A stretch of DNA of 64,000 nt from Tubulanus polymorphus (taxonomy: Eukaryota > Nemertea > Palaeonemertea > Tubulaniformes > Tubulanidae), in contig NC_134035.1 in NCBI RefSeq assembly GCF_964204645.1, positions 9,548,501 through 9,612,500 on the forward strand, given 5' to 3'. Within the stretch, counting starts at the first letter, position 1. Each line of letters opens with the position of its first letter. Position numbers and translations under genes: made by a program. The notes under the pieces were generated by a model, which was given only the letters and a program-made list of their open reading frames with translations, was not told where the DNA came from and searched no databases. Positions 53,856-64,000 of this stretch are shown here, piece after piece.

Positions 53856-56800
53856 GGGGAGTTCATTTTCGCTTATTCGGCATTTGACATTTCGAACATC
53901 GAGAATATAGTGTTCCCTCGCTGGATTACAACGCTCTGACGCGATGTCTTGTGTCGAGTATCGAATTTACGAGACGTCTCCTTTTCAAGACTTTCGCAGA
54001 ATTCGCCGAGATTTCGACGAATAGTAGAGCAAAGCGTTTGGCGGCATTTATACTTGAAAATATATCGTCTCAGCGAGTAGATTTCAGGAAGTGTTTAACA
54101 TAATACCGAGGAAGGGCTCGGTAAAGAAGAACGCACAGGAAACTATGGAACTTTCGATACTTTCTAGGAATGTGACGAGAGAAAATTGAAACCGTTGAAC
54201 AGCTTTTTGTCGGGGAGATATTTTCCCAAGAACTTATTATTCGGTCAGGTAAAGATTGTTCGCTATATCAAAGTCGATGCGTATCACTACTAGACTTTCC
54301 ATACACTGTCCACGAATATTCGTAACTGTGATATTGCGAGGCTAACGACTTTGGTTCTAGATGAAAAGAATTCCGAAGACGCTTCGAACATTACTTACGA
54401 TGGGCGAATGTTTTTTGGTACATCGTTTTAGTGGATCGACTATCTGCCACGTAGATAGCAGACCCACGTCTAGTAGCACCAGAAACAGAACTATAATCAG
54501 TAACTTATAGTCTTTTATAACCTGAAATATATGCAGATGTGTGAATTTGCGAAAACGTGAAAATCTCAAGCAAAGAAAGACGTTTCGACTATATTGTAAA
54601 AATCATCTTCAGGAAAACGTATTCCTGACGATGACTCTTAGGATAAATTGGAATAAATGATAGCTCAAAGAAACGTTTCGGACTCTATTTTCTTCATTCT
54701 TAGTGTGAAATTTACGCTGAATTTTCGAGCATCACTTTTTGAGTGAGTTATAGGTGAAAATATCCAGAACTTGGTGGCTGGCAGCTGCGCGGTGGTTACG
54801 TACCTTTTTATTCATTTTGATATTGGTGAAAATGGCGTGGACCCGCCACGTCTTACTAAACATGGCGCCGAACGCGAATGTGAAACCTAATGATAGCACC
54901 CATGACCGAGCCTACGAAAAATAAATAGAGTAGAAATCTAAGTTAAGACCAGTGGTATCGAGGTTAACGATTTTTAAGTTAAGTCGAATGTAGATTTATT
55001 TATTTATTTATTTATTTGATAATAAATAAATAAATAAAAGCTAAGACCAGTGGTATCGAGGTTAACGATTTGTAAGTTAAAAGTCGAATGTAGATCTATT
55101 TATTTATTTATTTATTTATTTGATAATAAATAAATAAATAAAAGTTAAGACCAGTGGTATCGAGGTTAACGATTTGTAAGTTAAGTCGAATGTAGATGAA
55201 TGAAGAAGTCCCGCAATTCGAATTTAATACGATAGAATTTATCGAAATTAAATCATTCCACCTGATTATGGCTGTTAGTCAACCGCCGTAAAGTTGTGGT
55301 TTCATTTTAAAACAAATTTCATCGTATATGAAATTCATATTGTGACATTTCGTTCATCAACGATTTGTGTCGGTGGCGTACTGTATGTATGCACGGTAAC
55401 GTCGTTACGAATATTCAACATCAAGAGCTTGAAAATATTGCTAGTAGACAAAATGCCAAGAGACTCGTATGGCTAATAATGATAGGATAATTGGTACAAA
55501 GAGGTGATCTAGTCGAATAACTAAATTGTTCGTATTTTAGCATCAGGTCAATATTAACGGGAAAAAGCCATTACGTCCTTGGCTCGGAACGATGGCAAAT
55601 AGTTCGCGCAGCGATCGTTTATAGACGTACGGGGTACCGTCGGAGTTCCATCGTCGACGGTAACGATCTGACGGTAACATTTTCCTCTAATGGAACCGAG
55701 TAATGAAGCGAAATTCAGCTGAGCAGCTGAATCGCGTCGCAAAATCATTGAAATATGATGGACACGCGCGACATCAAGGGAGATACGAATGATGAATCGA
55801 CGCTCGCAGAAATGCCGATGCCGACGATCCATAAGTCGCTGTTACGTCAGGTAAAAACACTCCTCATTCACGTCAGTTTTTACCACATATACCTTTACCG
55901 TACGCAAAATTTCGAAAAGATCAGACCTTAGTTATTCTATGTTTAGAGGTTAAATCATCCATCGTTTAATACAGTGCCGTGTTCGTGACGTCGTTGTTAA
56001 GTTTCCCACGGGGGTAAACTCATGTCATTCATGCTAATGAAATCGACTGGCTAGACTTTGGATGACCGTCGTAACTGGTGACTTGCCAAACATAACATTT
56101 ACAAAGATAAGAAGAAAACTAAGTTGAAAATTTATCGATCCTTAAAAAATAGTACATATATCGCTTAGTGTTGTCGGCTATAGATGATTCAATATGAATC
56201 ATATAATAAATTAAGTTATTTTGGATGAATTGAATTGACCGACGACCAGTCTAGCCCCGATATATAGATGACGTGGTGCATATCCTCTCAAAAGTAATCA
56301 TTAGAATTCATCAAAAATGAAATAAGAGTTATGAAATATATTCGACACAATATTCGATGAGCCATTTTCAACTCATAGATTTTAGTTAAAACGTTAGATC
56401 CTCTCTTAGTTTTTTTCATCTCATCCCGTATGGGTATAGGCCTACGCGACCTATTTCTATCCGAACATCAGTAAACTTCAAAGTTTGCAATTTTAACAAT
56501 ATTGATGACGTAACCCGTGTAATTCAATCAGACTTTAAAAGTGGAAATATATATTTAAATATGCGCTCATAATATGTGATGGAAATGCACATGTCTGGTA
56601 CACACATTGTCGAGATACTTTTGAAGCTCTTCAGTAGCATGAAATACGACACGCTAACGAAATAGCGCGCTATCGAGTTTAAGTTTGACGTAGAAGAAAC
56701 ATCTCTCCATTTTGGAAATGGACCTAGATAATATGCTCTTCACGCGACACTTGAAAGGAAACAAGGGACCATGATGGGTTTCGCGAGGCGCCATTGGCTT

Positions 56801-59800
56801 AGTTCCACTAGAAATTTGAATTGTACATGTATCGAATCAGAATATGGTGGAAAAAAATACATGCGAGTCGATGTCCCTCCGACGACGAGGTATATCGACG
56901 ATTTCGGCATTATCGTTCAGGACAAAAATGAATCCTTTAGGATAAACTTTAGAATTCTGTTTTGATTTTCAAGATGGTGACGTAGACAAGACACATCGCC
57001 CTTCGTGGCAGTCAATTACACTTTTCTAATTACAATCACAATACTGTTTATTGCTGCACAAAATCATATTTGCACAAATCACAAAAAGCTGGTTTATACA
57101 TAACGTTTGCATTTATAGAATATATAGTAGAGAAATGCAAACACGGTTTGAAGAAGGGGTACATCTTAAATACTCCTGAAACATTTTACATATAACTCGG
57201 CATGATTTATTTTTAGGCGCACATACAAAAAAACAATATGCAGTTGAAATTAATGGAATTTTGACCCTTGCTGTAGAAACGTACGGAAGCGATAAGGGGC
57301 CTCGAGATGTCGCGTTCCAACTCGACAAGTCGTCATATTTATGTCGACATACCGCGATATATCGCGTCAAGTCGACATGAATAAGTCGACATATCGTGAC
57401 GTTTTCACGACAAATTTCGCTTTTTCGCCCATTTTCCACGGGACAAACCGTCATTTGAAGACATGTCTAAATGTAAGATGAGGACACCAGTAATATGACG
57501 ACTGAGTTTCAAGTCGTCATGAATATGTCGACTTGTCGCGAGGAAAGTGGTCGAGAAAGCGAAATTTGTCGTGAAAACGTCACGATATAACGACATATTC
57601 ATGTCGACTTGACGCGATATATCGCGATATGTCGACATAAATATGGCGACTTGACGAGTTGGAAAGCGACAACTCGAGACCCCTTATCGCTTCCGTAGAA
57701 ACGGAATAGATCACGGAGTAGTTTACACTTAGTATAGTATATCTATTTTTCATAAGCTATACAAGCCACGTAAAAAGTCGATACATTTTTAAGTGCGCTA
57801 TATATGGTTATGGGGGACACAGTGCTAACCAGCTGGCAGTACTAGAAAGGCACTGGACCCTGTGCATAGGTCTTAGAATCTGATAGCTATATAAATCTAT
57901 AATTTACGCGTATTCACTGCATTTTAAATGTAATATCGGAGCATTGTGATAACGCGTTAACGGTAAGAGATTTTGATGGCGATTCTGTATGGGCACTTAC
58001 CGCGCAGAGAAATGGAAAGGCGACTGGTTCCACTAAGTTATCCGCACCTAGAAGCAGGACGCTCGTATAACACAGTATACTGCCGATAATGATGAGGTTA
58101 TTCATCTTAGGACTAGACATTTTTATGTATCTGAAAAAAATATGGAACGATGTTGAATAATTGATATTCTATTGCATTCTATCGCCTACAAGGCCAGGCA
58201 TTGTGCAGCTGATGGGATTTGTTTTAATGACGGGCAAGTGCTGGCTGTAATCCCGATAGCGCCCTGCGGGGTTTAGAAAAATATTATCATTATATTTGTT
58301 CAGAATTTTCATTGAAATGAGAAAAAAAATCGTTCGAACAAATACTACATGTTTGCATCAGAGACACTGTCGGAATCGATTCAGAACCTCGTTGCACGAC
58401 GGTGATAATCTGTAATTCTAAAAATTGGATATTTCGATTCGTAAAAACCTTAAACAGTTGATAAAACGAATCAGATCATGAATCAATTGCAGATCACAAT
58501 ATCCGTGATAAAACGATACGAGTAAAATCCCCCAATAAATGAAGTAAATGATAAAATGTTTATTTAAAACATATGAGAAATATTTCTTACTACCACCCTT
58601 CTTCAGTCTAAAAATAGACTGAAGAAGGGTGGCCTTCTTCAGTCTAGAAATAGACTGAAGAAGGGTGGTAGTAACCACCCGAAATCAAGGATCGAACCGG
58701 GTATCGTGCGTAGAAAGCGTGCAAACCATGCAGTAGACCAGTAGAACTAGTCCCACGTGACCTGTGGTTATCTAGCTTGTCCTATATACGTAACAACCTT
58801 GCTTGTACCGTATTATCATTAAACGTTTATATATAAATACACTTTCAACATTTTTCTATCTTTCTTAGATTCCATAGCTTACCTATGTTTTCTATAGATT
58901 ACATTGATAATCATCAGAGTTGCCGACGCGACTATTCCTATAGTTGCTATAATAGCTAAGCACACATAGATGGGGAGGTAGATCTGTTGTAGTACAACGA
59001 CGGCGTCGAGTCGATCCGGTGGCGGTCCTTTGCCTTTTAGAAATTTGAAGAAAAAATATATGAAGAAGTATATCTCGAGTGTTTGTCTTTTACCGTTTGA
59101 TCTTTGCAATAAAACCCGTTTAGCCTATTCCTCGTTTGCGTAAATGCTAAATATGAAAACTGAAATGTTGATCTTCGTTTGAAATTTCGAAGTGTTTTTT
59201 TGCGTATTCTCTTCTGTGTTAAAATCGACGTCAGGGAGAAATCGGTAAAAATGTTGAGATCGACTTAAGCTCAGAACGAAAAGCAGAAAGCTTACCTCCC
59301 ACCCATCGTACCGTTGACTGGTTCATCGAAAGCGAATTGTTGATCGCGTAAAACTCACCGATTTGCACCAGTCGACCGTCTGAAAAGAAATATTTATTTC
59401 TCTCTATTCAAAAACTAACATTCTTATAAACACCAACATGGGGGACATATGGGGTGGTCTGGGGGTCGGGACCCCTGCCTTCCCATTGAAGTTGCATTTT
59501 TCGTCAAGACAAAGATCGTATAAAACCTGTAAATTTCACACTCATCCTTACGGAAATTGTATATTTTCCGATATATATTTTTTTAGACAATATCTAATCA
59601 CCTGAGGCTTTATATAGAAGGTTAAAAAGCTTAGCACCTTTGCTATATTACTGTAATACAAGTAATGTGAGTAATCAAGGCCTACGGTAATATCACAAAA
59701 GTGCTAAGCTTTTCCCCATATAATGAGCCCTATAAAATCTAATAACGAGGGTGGGGCCCACTAGTAGCCTATGATATTGCTGCTTCATCCGAGAAATGCC

Positions 59801-62800
59801 TTTTATTTTCTTCTGGCCTTCCAAATTTTCTAGATCCGCCCCGCTAATATATGAGTTATGAAGGTTCTATCTGATATCTAATGGAAATGTAATAATTTAC
59901 CGGAGAAATCGTAAATACATTCGTGTATATTTCACAACATGCCGTGACTGGGGACGATAATTATTAAGCGCACTATTCCAGTTCGTATTCGACTTTTCGC
60001 GTCGTGAAGGTATCGCAAAATAATTCGCGTGCAACTTGACCTCGCCTCGGCTGTCGTTACTGTAGGCTATAGAGAAGATAGTTGCCTCGCAGAGTCAACC
60101 GATATATCGACACGAAACAAACACGTATCTACTTTTTCCAATACGTTTAACTTACACCGCAGAACAGTTTGCGTTGTGTTTGTGTTCTCAGCTTCTGGCA
60201 GAATAAATACCTAGATGTATCAACAGTTAATTGGTGTCTTGTAGCCACTGGTGCGCGTTGAGTAGTTATTTGTAATACGGCTAACACGAAAATACTGTTA
60301 TTTACCTTGATACTGAAGTACAGCGATTTCCCCTACGCGCTCGCCATTAGAAAACTGAACTTGCCCCTGAAATGACGATATGTAACCAACTTTCAAAAAT
60401 TGAAAATTGAAAATTAGAAAAAAATCATCTTTCTTAAAATATTTACATATTCACAGAAACTATATTCATTCGAATAGGAAATCCACATTAAGACACGTGT
60501 TTCCTGCCGACCTATTGGCGCATGTAAAGTCCAACGCACGCGGCAAAATTGCTTTGCCGAAACAGAAACACGTTTTTCAGAAAACTTTTTTTTGCTCGTG
60601 AAAAACGTTTTTCAGTTCGGCGTTTTTTGTTTTGCCTCCCCCGCACACGGCATGACAAAAAAACATCAAAAACGTTTTTTCGGTGCCGCGTGCTTTGGGC
60701 TTAATGGGTCGTTGACATACATTTTTTCTTTAAATCTGTTTTCTGTAATTTCAAATGGGATACCGGCAAACACCAGATGGCGTAACAATACATTCAGTTG
60801 TACGTAGTGAAAATTGATTCATTTTCTATGAACCTCGAACTGGACTTTTCGACTCCCAAATGGACATATTGTCAAACAAGTCATCACACAGATATAAGAT
60901 TGGCGTTACCAATAAGTGTATGGTATAGGTTCACTGGAAATTGATTTACTAATGAGAAAAGTTGGTTCGAATTTAATTGAAATGTAGAAGAAATTGAAGC
61001 GCGGTAACCGAGTAACCACTAGCGACCCTGACGGATCCTCGCCTGCCATACGTGGAATCCTCGATTGCCGCAGTAGCGATACCGGTACCCCATTATGATC
61101 TCTGTGAAATAAACTTGAAACTTGAAATGTGAATGTACAGTATATCTCACCGTAACTCCGCGGAAGTCGGTATCGTTCAAGGCCGTGTGGATGGCCTCAC
61201 TCCTCACGTCATCGACGGTGATTGGTTGGCCGTGTTTCGCGCGTACGATGTTATCCAGCGCTTTGGCAATCACCCAGATTCCGTCGTACGCATAACCGTG
61301 AAACCGACTGTATTCCCGCTTACGTAACTTGTCATACTCCGACAGATATTGCGCCGACGTCTGGAAAGGGGAAACGTAATCTTTTGTTCGTCTGGTATGT
61401 GGGGATAATAATGTGTACGGCGTTCTTGTCAAAAATGGCATAAAATGATAATGAATTTTGGGGTAATCATGTGCAACTCACGTCGTAAATCGTACGAAAA
61501 AAATAGTTGCAGAAACGTGACACTTACAACATAGCCCTGATACATAAATATCATTGTTCATTTATTTCTTGGTAGGGGGTCCCCTGACCCCTTCTGTTCC
61601 AACCAGGGTTGACTTGCAAGTTAAAAGCGAATCCACCCACATATTCGTCACGTATCCAGTTTCTAGAAATGCGTCTGAGAAGATTTTTCTGCGACGTCTT
61701 ATTTTTTCATATTCTCACTGTCAGTATAAATACTTAATGAGATTCTCTTAACAGGATAATACGCCACTCTTCTTTCACTCTTCTTCGTCATTCGAGTCGG
61801 AAGTGAAACGAATTAAGTAAATGGATATTTATGGGAACGCGCGCGCTCGGCGGCCTTGACCTTTCCGAAGTATTACATCTTGAAATGAATGAAATCGATT
61901 TCGTATTCGACAGCGCACGAACGAGTGTGCTCGAAAACTGTACACGGAAAGATGGAATTCGACTCGATGACAATTCAATTTGAGTCAAGATGATGTATCG
62001 TTTAGACTATTGAAAAGCTTATTAGAAAAATTACGTGGAATTCGTTCGTTAGCGTCGAAGTACATAAAACGTGTGTAAATCCTATCATGAATGTATACGG
62101 ATTAGTAAAGAAAAATGCAATGGCTATTGAACTGCGACTCTTAATGACGAGTCGAAATGGTGCAGTTTAGAATGTTGACTAGCTTGATAGAAAAATTGAT
62201 CTTAATTTACGTAAAACTCATTGGAATCGAAGTAACTATGCGGTTCATGATGAATACAGATTAGTAAACCAAATACAATGTCGCGATAGGTCGTTAAAAC
62301 CGTCACCCTTTACGATGAAGATTCAATGTGATTTAAGATTATTTATCGTTTATAGACTTATGAATAGCTTTTCAAAACTTTTAGTGTAATCATTGGAACC
62401 TCGAAAATCATTATAATTATGATTGTCAAGACAAGGCATTTTAACAGATAAATCTCACGAATGCAAGAATATGTATATACAGCCATTTATGAAAAAAATT
62501 TAGAATGGCAAAAGATAGATACGTTCTGAATAATGAGGAAGAAACAATTTGGACTAAATCATAGCTTAAAATGATAGTCTTGATTCGTAAGTTATTGAGT
62601 GAGAGTTTTGAGGGGTCGTTGGTAAACGAGATAATTTGAGTAGAATATAGCGTCGAGTATTCATTTCGTTTTTTAACTCTATATTCATTGAGATATGGAT
62701 TGCACTCGCTTTTTCAAGTTGAAAAACTCCTACCATTTTGGCGACCGTTTTCTCGTTTGACGAACTCAAACTGATGATATCCGTGGCCAGAGAGCCATCA

Positions 62801-62925
62801 ATAGTCTGTTTTATCTGATTCGGATGGCAGTTTATCGAAGCGTCCGGTTCCATCCACCAGTTATTCTGCCAGAAGCCCAACACTATCCACACGTGTTTCT
62901 CGCCGTATAAACCCATGTGATATGC
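47076..62925 (-). CDS. GABBR2: GABA-B receptor subunit 2, sixteen 3' exons (840 aa; N-terminus outside window)
   Basis: Exons: 62734-62925, 61151-61360, 60306-60366, 59296-59379, 58883-59033, 58001-58130, 54804-54911, 54399-54521, 53701-53808, 53030-53254, 52245-52403, 51628-51778, 51107-51332, 50226-50372, 49543-49703, 47076-47362. All phases agree and the joined frame is open. The first four exons are the distal Venus-flytrap domain ([49 protein letters not shown]). Then come TM1 ([20 protein letters not shown]), TM2 ([15 protein letters not shown]), TM3 ([15 protein letters not shown]), TM4, TM5 ([16 protein letters not shown]) and TM6-7 ([28 protein letters not shown]). GAAISF and IIFCTTITL follow GABBR2 rather than GABBR1. 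The next two exons form the coiled coil used to pair with subunit 1. The tail is Ser/Pro-rich with [14 protein letters not shown]2 couples the heterodimer to Gi/o. Acceptors of the TM1 exon (TCTAAAAG) and the 51332 exon (GCGATAG) are weak. Confidence 0.93.
49060..49150. repeat. (AATG)n microsatellite
   Basis: About twenty tetranucleotide units in the last intron of the GABA-B gene. The FIHSFIHS reading on the other strand is an artefact. Confidence 0.9.
49857..49942. mobile_element. terminal-repeat-only derivative of the 57.3 kb foldback element
   Basis: TACGGAAGCGATAAGGGGCC leads a 38-base arm that is followed, after two bases, by its exact reverse complement. An extra CTTCCGTA then repeats the right terminus. 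AGAGCG lies on both sides (49851-49856 and 49943-49948). The arm is identical to the terminus of the 416-bp element at 57282-57697. Confidence 0.85.
53823..53855. repeat. short (TA)n tract
   Basis: TA repeat just upstream of the acceptor of the 53701-53808 exon, in transcript orientation. Confidence 0.85.
54939..55197. repeat. tandem repeat of about 100-bp units with hairpin spacers
   Basis: The core AAGACCAGTGGTATCGAGGT...GTCGAATGTAGAT occurs three times (starting near 54941, 55041 and 55145). The first two copies are each followed by an ATTT array and its inverted AAAT array, able to fold. It is intronic in the GABA-B gene. Confidence 0.8.
56120..56340 (+). repeat. dispersed repeat family R1, partial copy 4
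   Basis: GAATTGAATTGACCGACGAC, CAGTCTAGCCCCGATATATA and GATGACGTGGTGCA blocks match the other three copies. The 3' part is missing or diverged. Confidence 0.6.
57282..57697. mobile_element. 416-bp foldback MITE with 6-bp target duplication
   Basis: It begins TACGGAAGCGATAAGGGGCC and ends with the near-perfect inverse. GAAACG flanks both sides (57276-57281 and 57698-57703). Inner sequence is also largely inverted, with GTCGACAT, CGCGATATATCGCG and TGACGTTTTCACGACAAATT paired across the centre. No transposase. Six-base duplications are known for IS3EU and Dada transposons, but I cannot assign a superfamily. Confidence 0.85.
58589..58752 (-). repeat. double hairpin next to a tRNA-like SINE segment
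   Basis: 58593-58632 is a 40-base hairpin (CCACCCTTCTTCAGTCTA and its inverse) and 58633-58668 repeats most of it. Adjoining it, on the minus strand, is a tRNA-like stretch with CTGGTCTACTGCATGG and the B box GGTTCGATCC (about 58690-58750). It lies in the intron upstream of the TM2 exon of the GABA-B gene. Confidence 0.6.
59440..59850. repeat. dispersed repeat family R2, copy 2, split by a MITE
   Basis: Matches 33.69-33.93 kb on both sides of an inserted element. The insertion (about 59596-59741) has arms AAAAAGCTTAGCACCTTTG and CAAAAGTGCTAAGCTTTT and is flanked by TATCTAAT and AATCTAAT, an 8-base duplication with one mismatch as hAT elements make. Confidence 0.6.
60529..60700. mobile_element. 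TTAA-flanked MITE, copy 2
   Basis: GTCCAACGCACGCGGCA at the left and TGCCGCGTGCTTTGGGC at the right. TAAA (decayed TTAA) and TTAA flank it. The interior closely matches the 27954-28139 copy (TTTGCTCGTGAAAAACGTTT, TTCAGTTCGGC). Confidence 0.75.
61020..61128 (+). mobile_element. probable retroelement 3' end
   Basis: CCCATTATGATCTCTGTGAA is followed by AATAAACTTGAAACTTGAAA, a poly(A)-signal-plus-short-tandem tail typical of LINE or SINE 3' ends. It lies 23 bases past the donor of the 61151-61360 exon of the GABA-B gene. Confidence 0.45.
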
Positions 62926-62929
62926 CTGA

Positions 62930-64000
62930 AAATTCACAGTTCCAAATTAACGATTTCAGAAAACGATACTTTCATCGTGATAAATGCGTCAAAGAAGTGT
63001 AGGTCATTCAGTCTCAAATTGTTCATTTTGGTCTCATAACGCGTTTCTGCTTTACATGAATCAACTTTTCTGGTAAATACAACGTATCAGTCGTGAGGAG
63101 CTTATGTTCCTTCCGTACTTATACTTACAAGGTATAGTCATTCATTCACCTGATGCAACTACTATACACTGAGAGCAAAAGCTTGTGCATCACATCATGG
63201 AACTAGATTATAGGCCTACGGTCAAATAGGTTAGTTAACCTTTAAAGTACTACTCATCTCGTTGATTTTATTTTACACCCGGTAAATGCTTTTTTTACGA
63301 GTATGGGAAATGTTACGGGTGTCACTGACATACTGATAAACCAAAAAAGGTCCCATAAGTCGACAACCGAATACGCACTAGTTTTATACCACGAGAAAAA
63401 AAGCTTTATTACGGCGGTCGATTGAAATTCAAAGCTCGACGTCGAACATGAAAAGCTTAAAAAACCTCTGAAACGCTGGCGGCTGAATCAAAAAGCTCGG
63501 CATTGACGTGATACCACGAAAGATCTTACGTTCTAATCAACTACCGCGTAAATTACTATTCGTAAGACGCTTGTGTTGTTGATTTAGCAAGGGACACGGT
63601 TGGCTCCCTTGCCGTATTGATATTTGGCGGATAACTCCGAAATTTTCAAAGACCTAAAAGAACAAAACTCTTAATAACGTAGGTTTTCGTCGCGCGATTG
63701 TTTTCTATACGTAACCGAGGTCGATCGCGAGCGCGGCTAATGCGGCAACTTTATTCGGCTATCCCTTTAATATCCGCGGTGGCGAGAATGCATCCATTTC
63801 CCGTCGACATTTTAGCTGCGGCTCCCCGCTCTCGCTCGGCAGCTATTACAAGTTGAAAAACAGCCGTCAAAGCCCATAAACATCAGTCAACTAAGATTTA
63901 ACCAAGATACTTCGACCTTTTCTCGGGTACGCGCTGGCGACGACGACGGTTTCTTCGAGATGATGCAAAATCGATGACACGAAAGAACGAACACGAAAAA
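62930..64000. other. intron of the GABA-B gene reaching the window edge
   Basis: No exon encoding the proximal half of the Venus-flytrap domain or a signal peptide was found here on the minus strand. The upstream exons must lie beyond 64000. Confidence 0.6.

Overview
The window is eukaryotic nuclear DNA from an invertebrate animal. Genes are split by introns with GT/AG boundaries, spacers hold many small transposons and AT microsatellites, and the recognisable products are animal membrane receptors and channels. A marine lophotrochozoan (mollusc, annelid or relative) is my best guess, but nothing in the sequence fixes the phylum.

Layout. (1) 1356-18863, minus strand: a nine-exon gene reconstructed exon by exon with all phases matching. 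It encodes an 842-residue voltage-sensor-domain protein of the Hv1 / TMEM266 family. (2) About 19.0-31.1 kb: no gene I can recognise, only repeats and short ORFs. (3) 31185-31576, minus: a possible first coding exon of an unidentified gene. (4) 32525-33507, minus: a two-exon DUF1761-like four-helix membrane protein of 129 residues. (5) 35.1-35.4 kb: decayed C-terminal end of a LINE. (6) 36.0-43.7 kb: a duplicated cassette of two convergent class A GPCR genes. The right-hand pair is intact: an orphan amine/melatonin-type receptor on plus (39651-40658) and a FMRFamide-receptor-like peptide GPCR on minus (41760-43656). The left-hand pair is damaged by a one-base frameshift in the plus gene and by truncation plus a 340-bp retroelement insertion in the minus gene. 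(7) 47076-62925, minus: sixteen exons of a GABA-B receptor subunit 2 gene, 840 residues to the stop. The N-terminal exons lie beyond the right edge.

Functionally the intact genes are all membrane proteins for signalling or ion sensing. Nothing shows that they are co-regulated. The three large minus-strand genes have separate reading frames and their own candidate poly(A) signals.

The non-coding part is rich in MITE-like elements. Several families can be defined from copies inside this window, including a 416-bp foldback element with a 6-bp target duplication and its palindromic terminal-repeat-only derivative. There are also tRNA-derived SINE-like pieces and long (TA)n arrays. The most notable biology is the Hv1/TMEM266-like protein. 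It keeps the Hv1 selectivity aspartate but lacks the first S4 arginine, and it has a long glycosylatable S1-S2 loop and a roughly 480-residue cytoplasmic tail.
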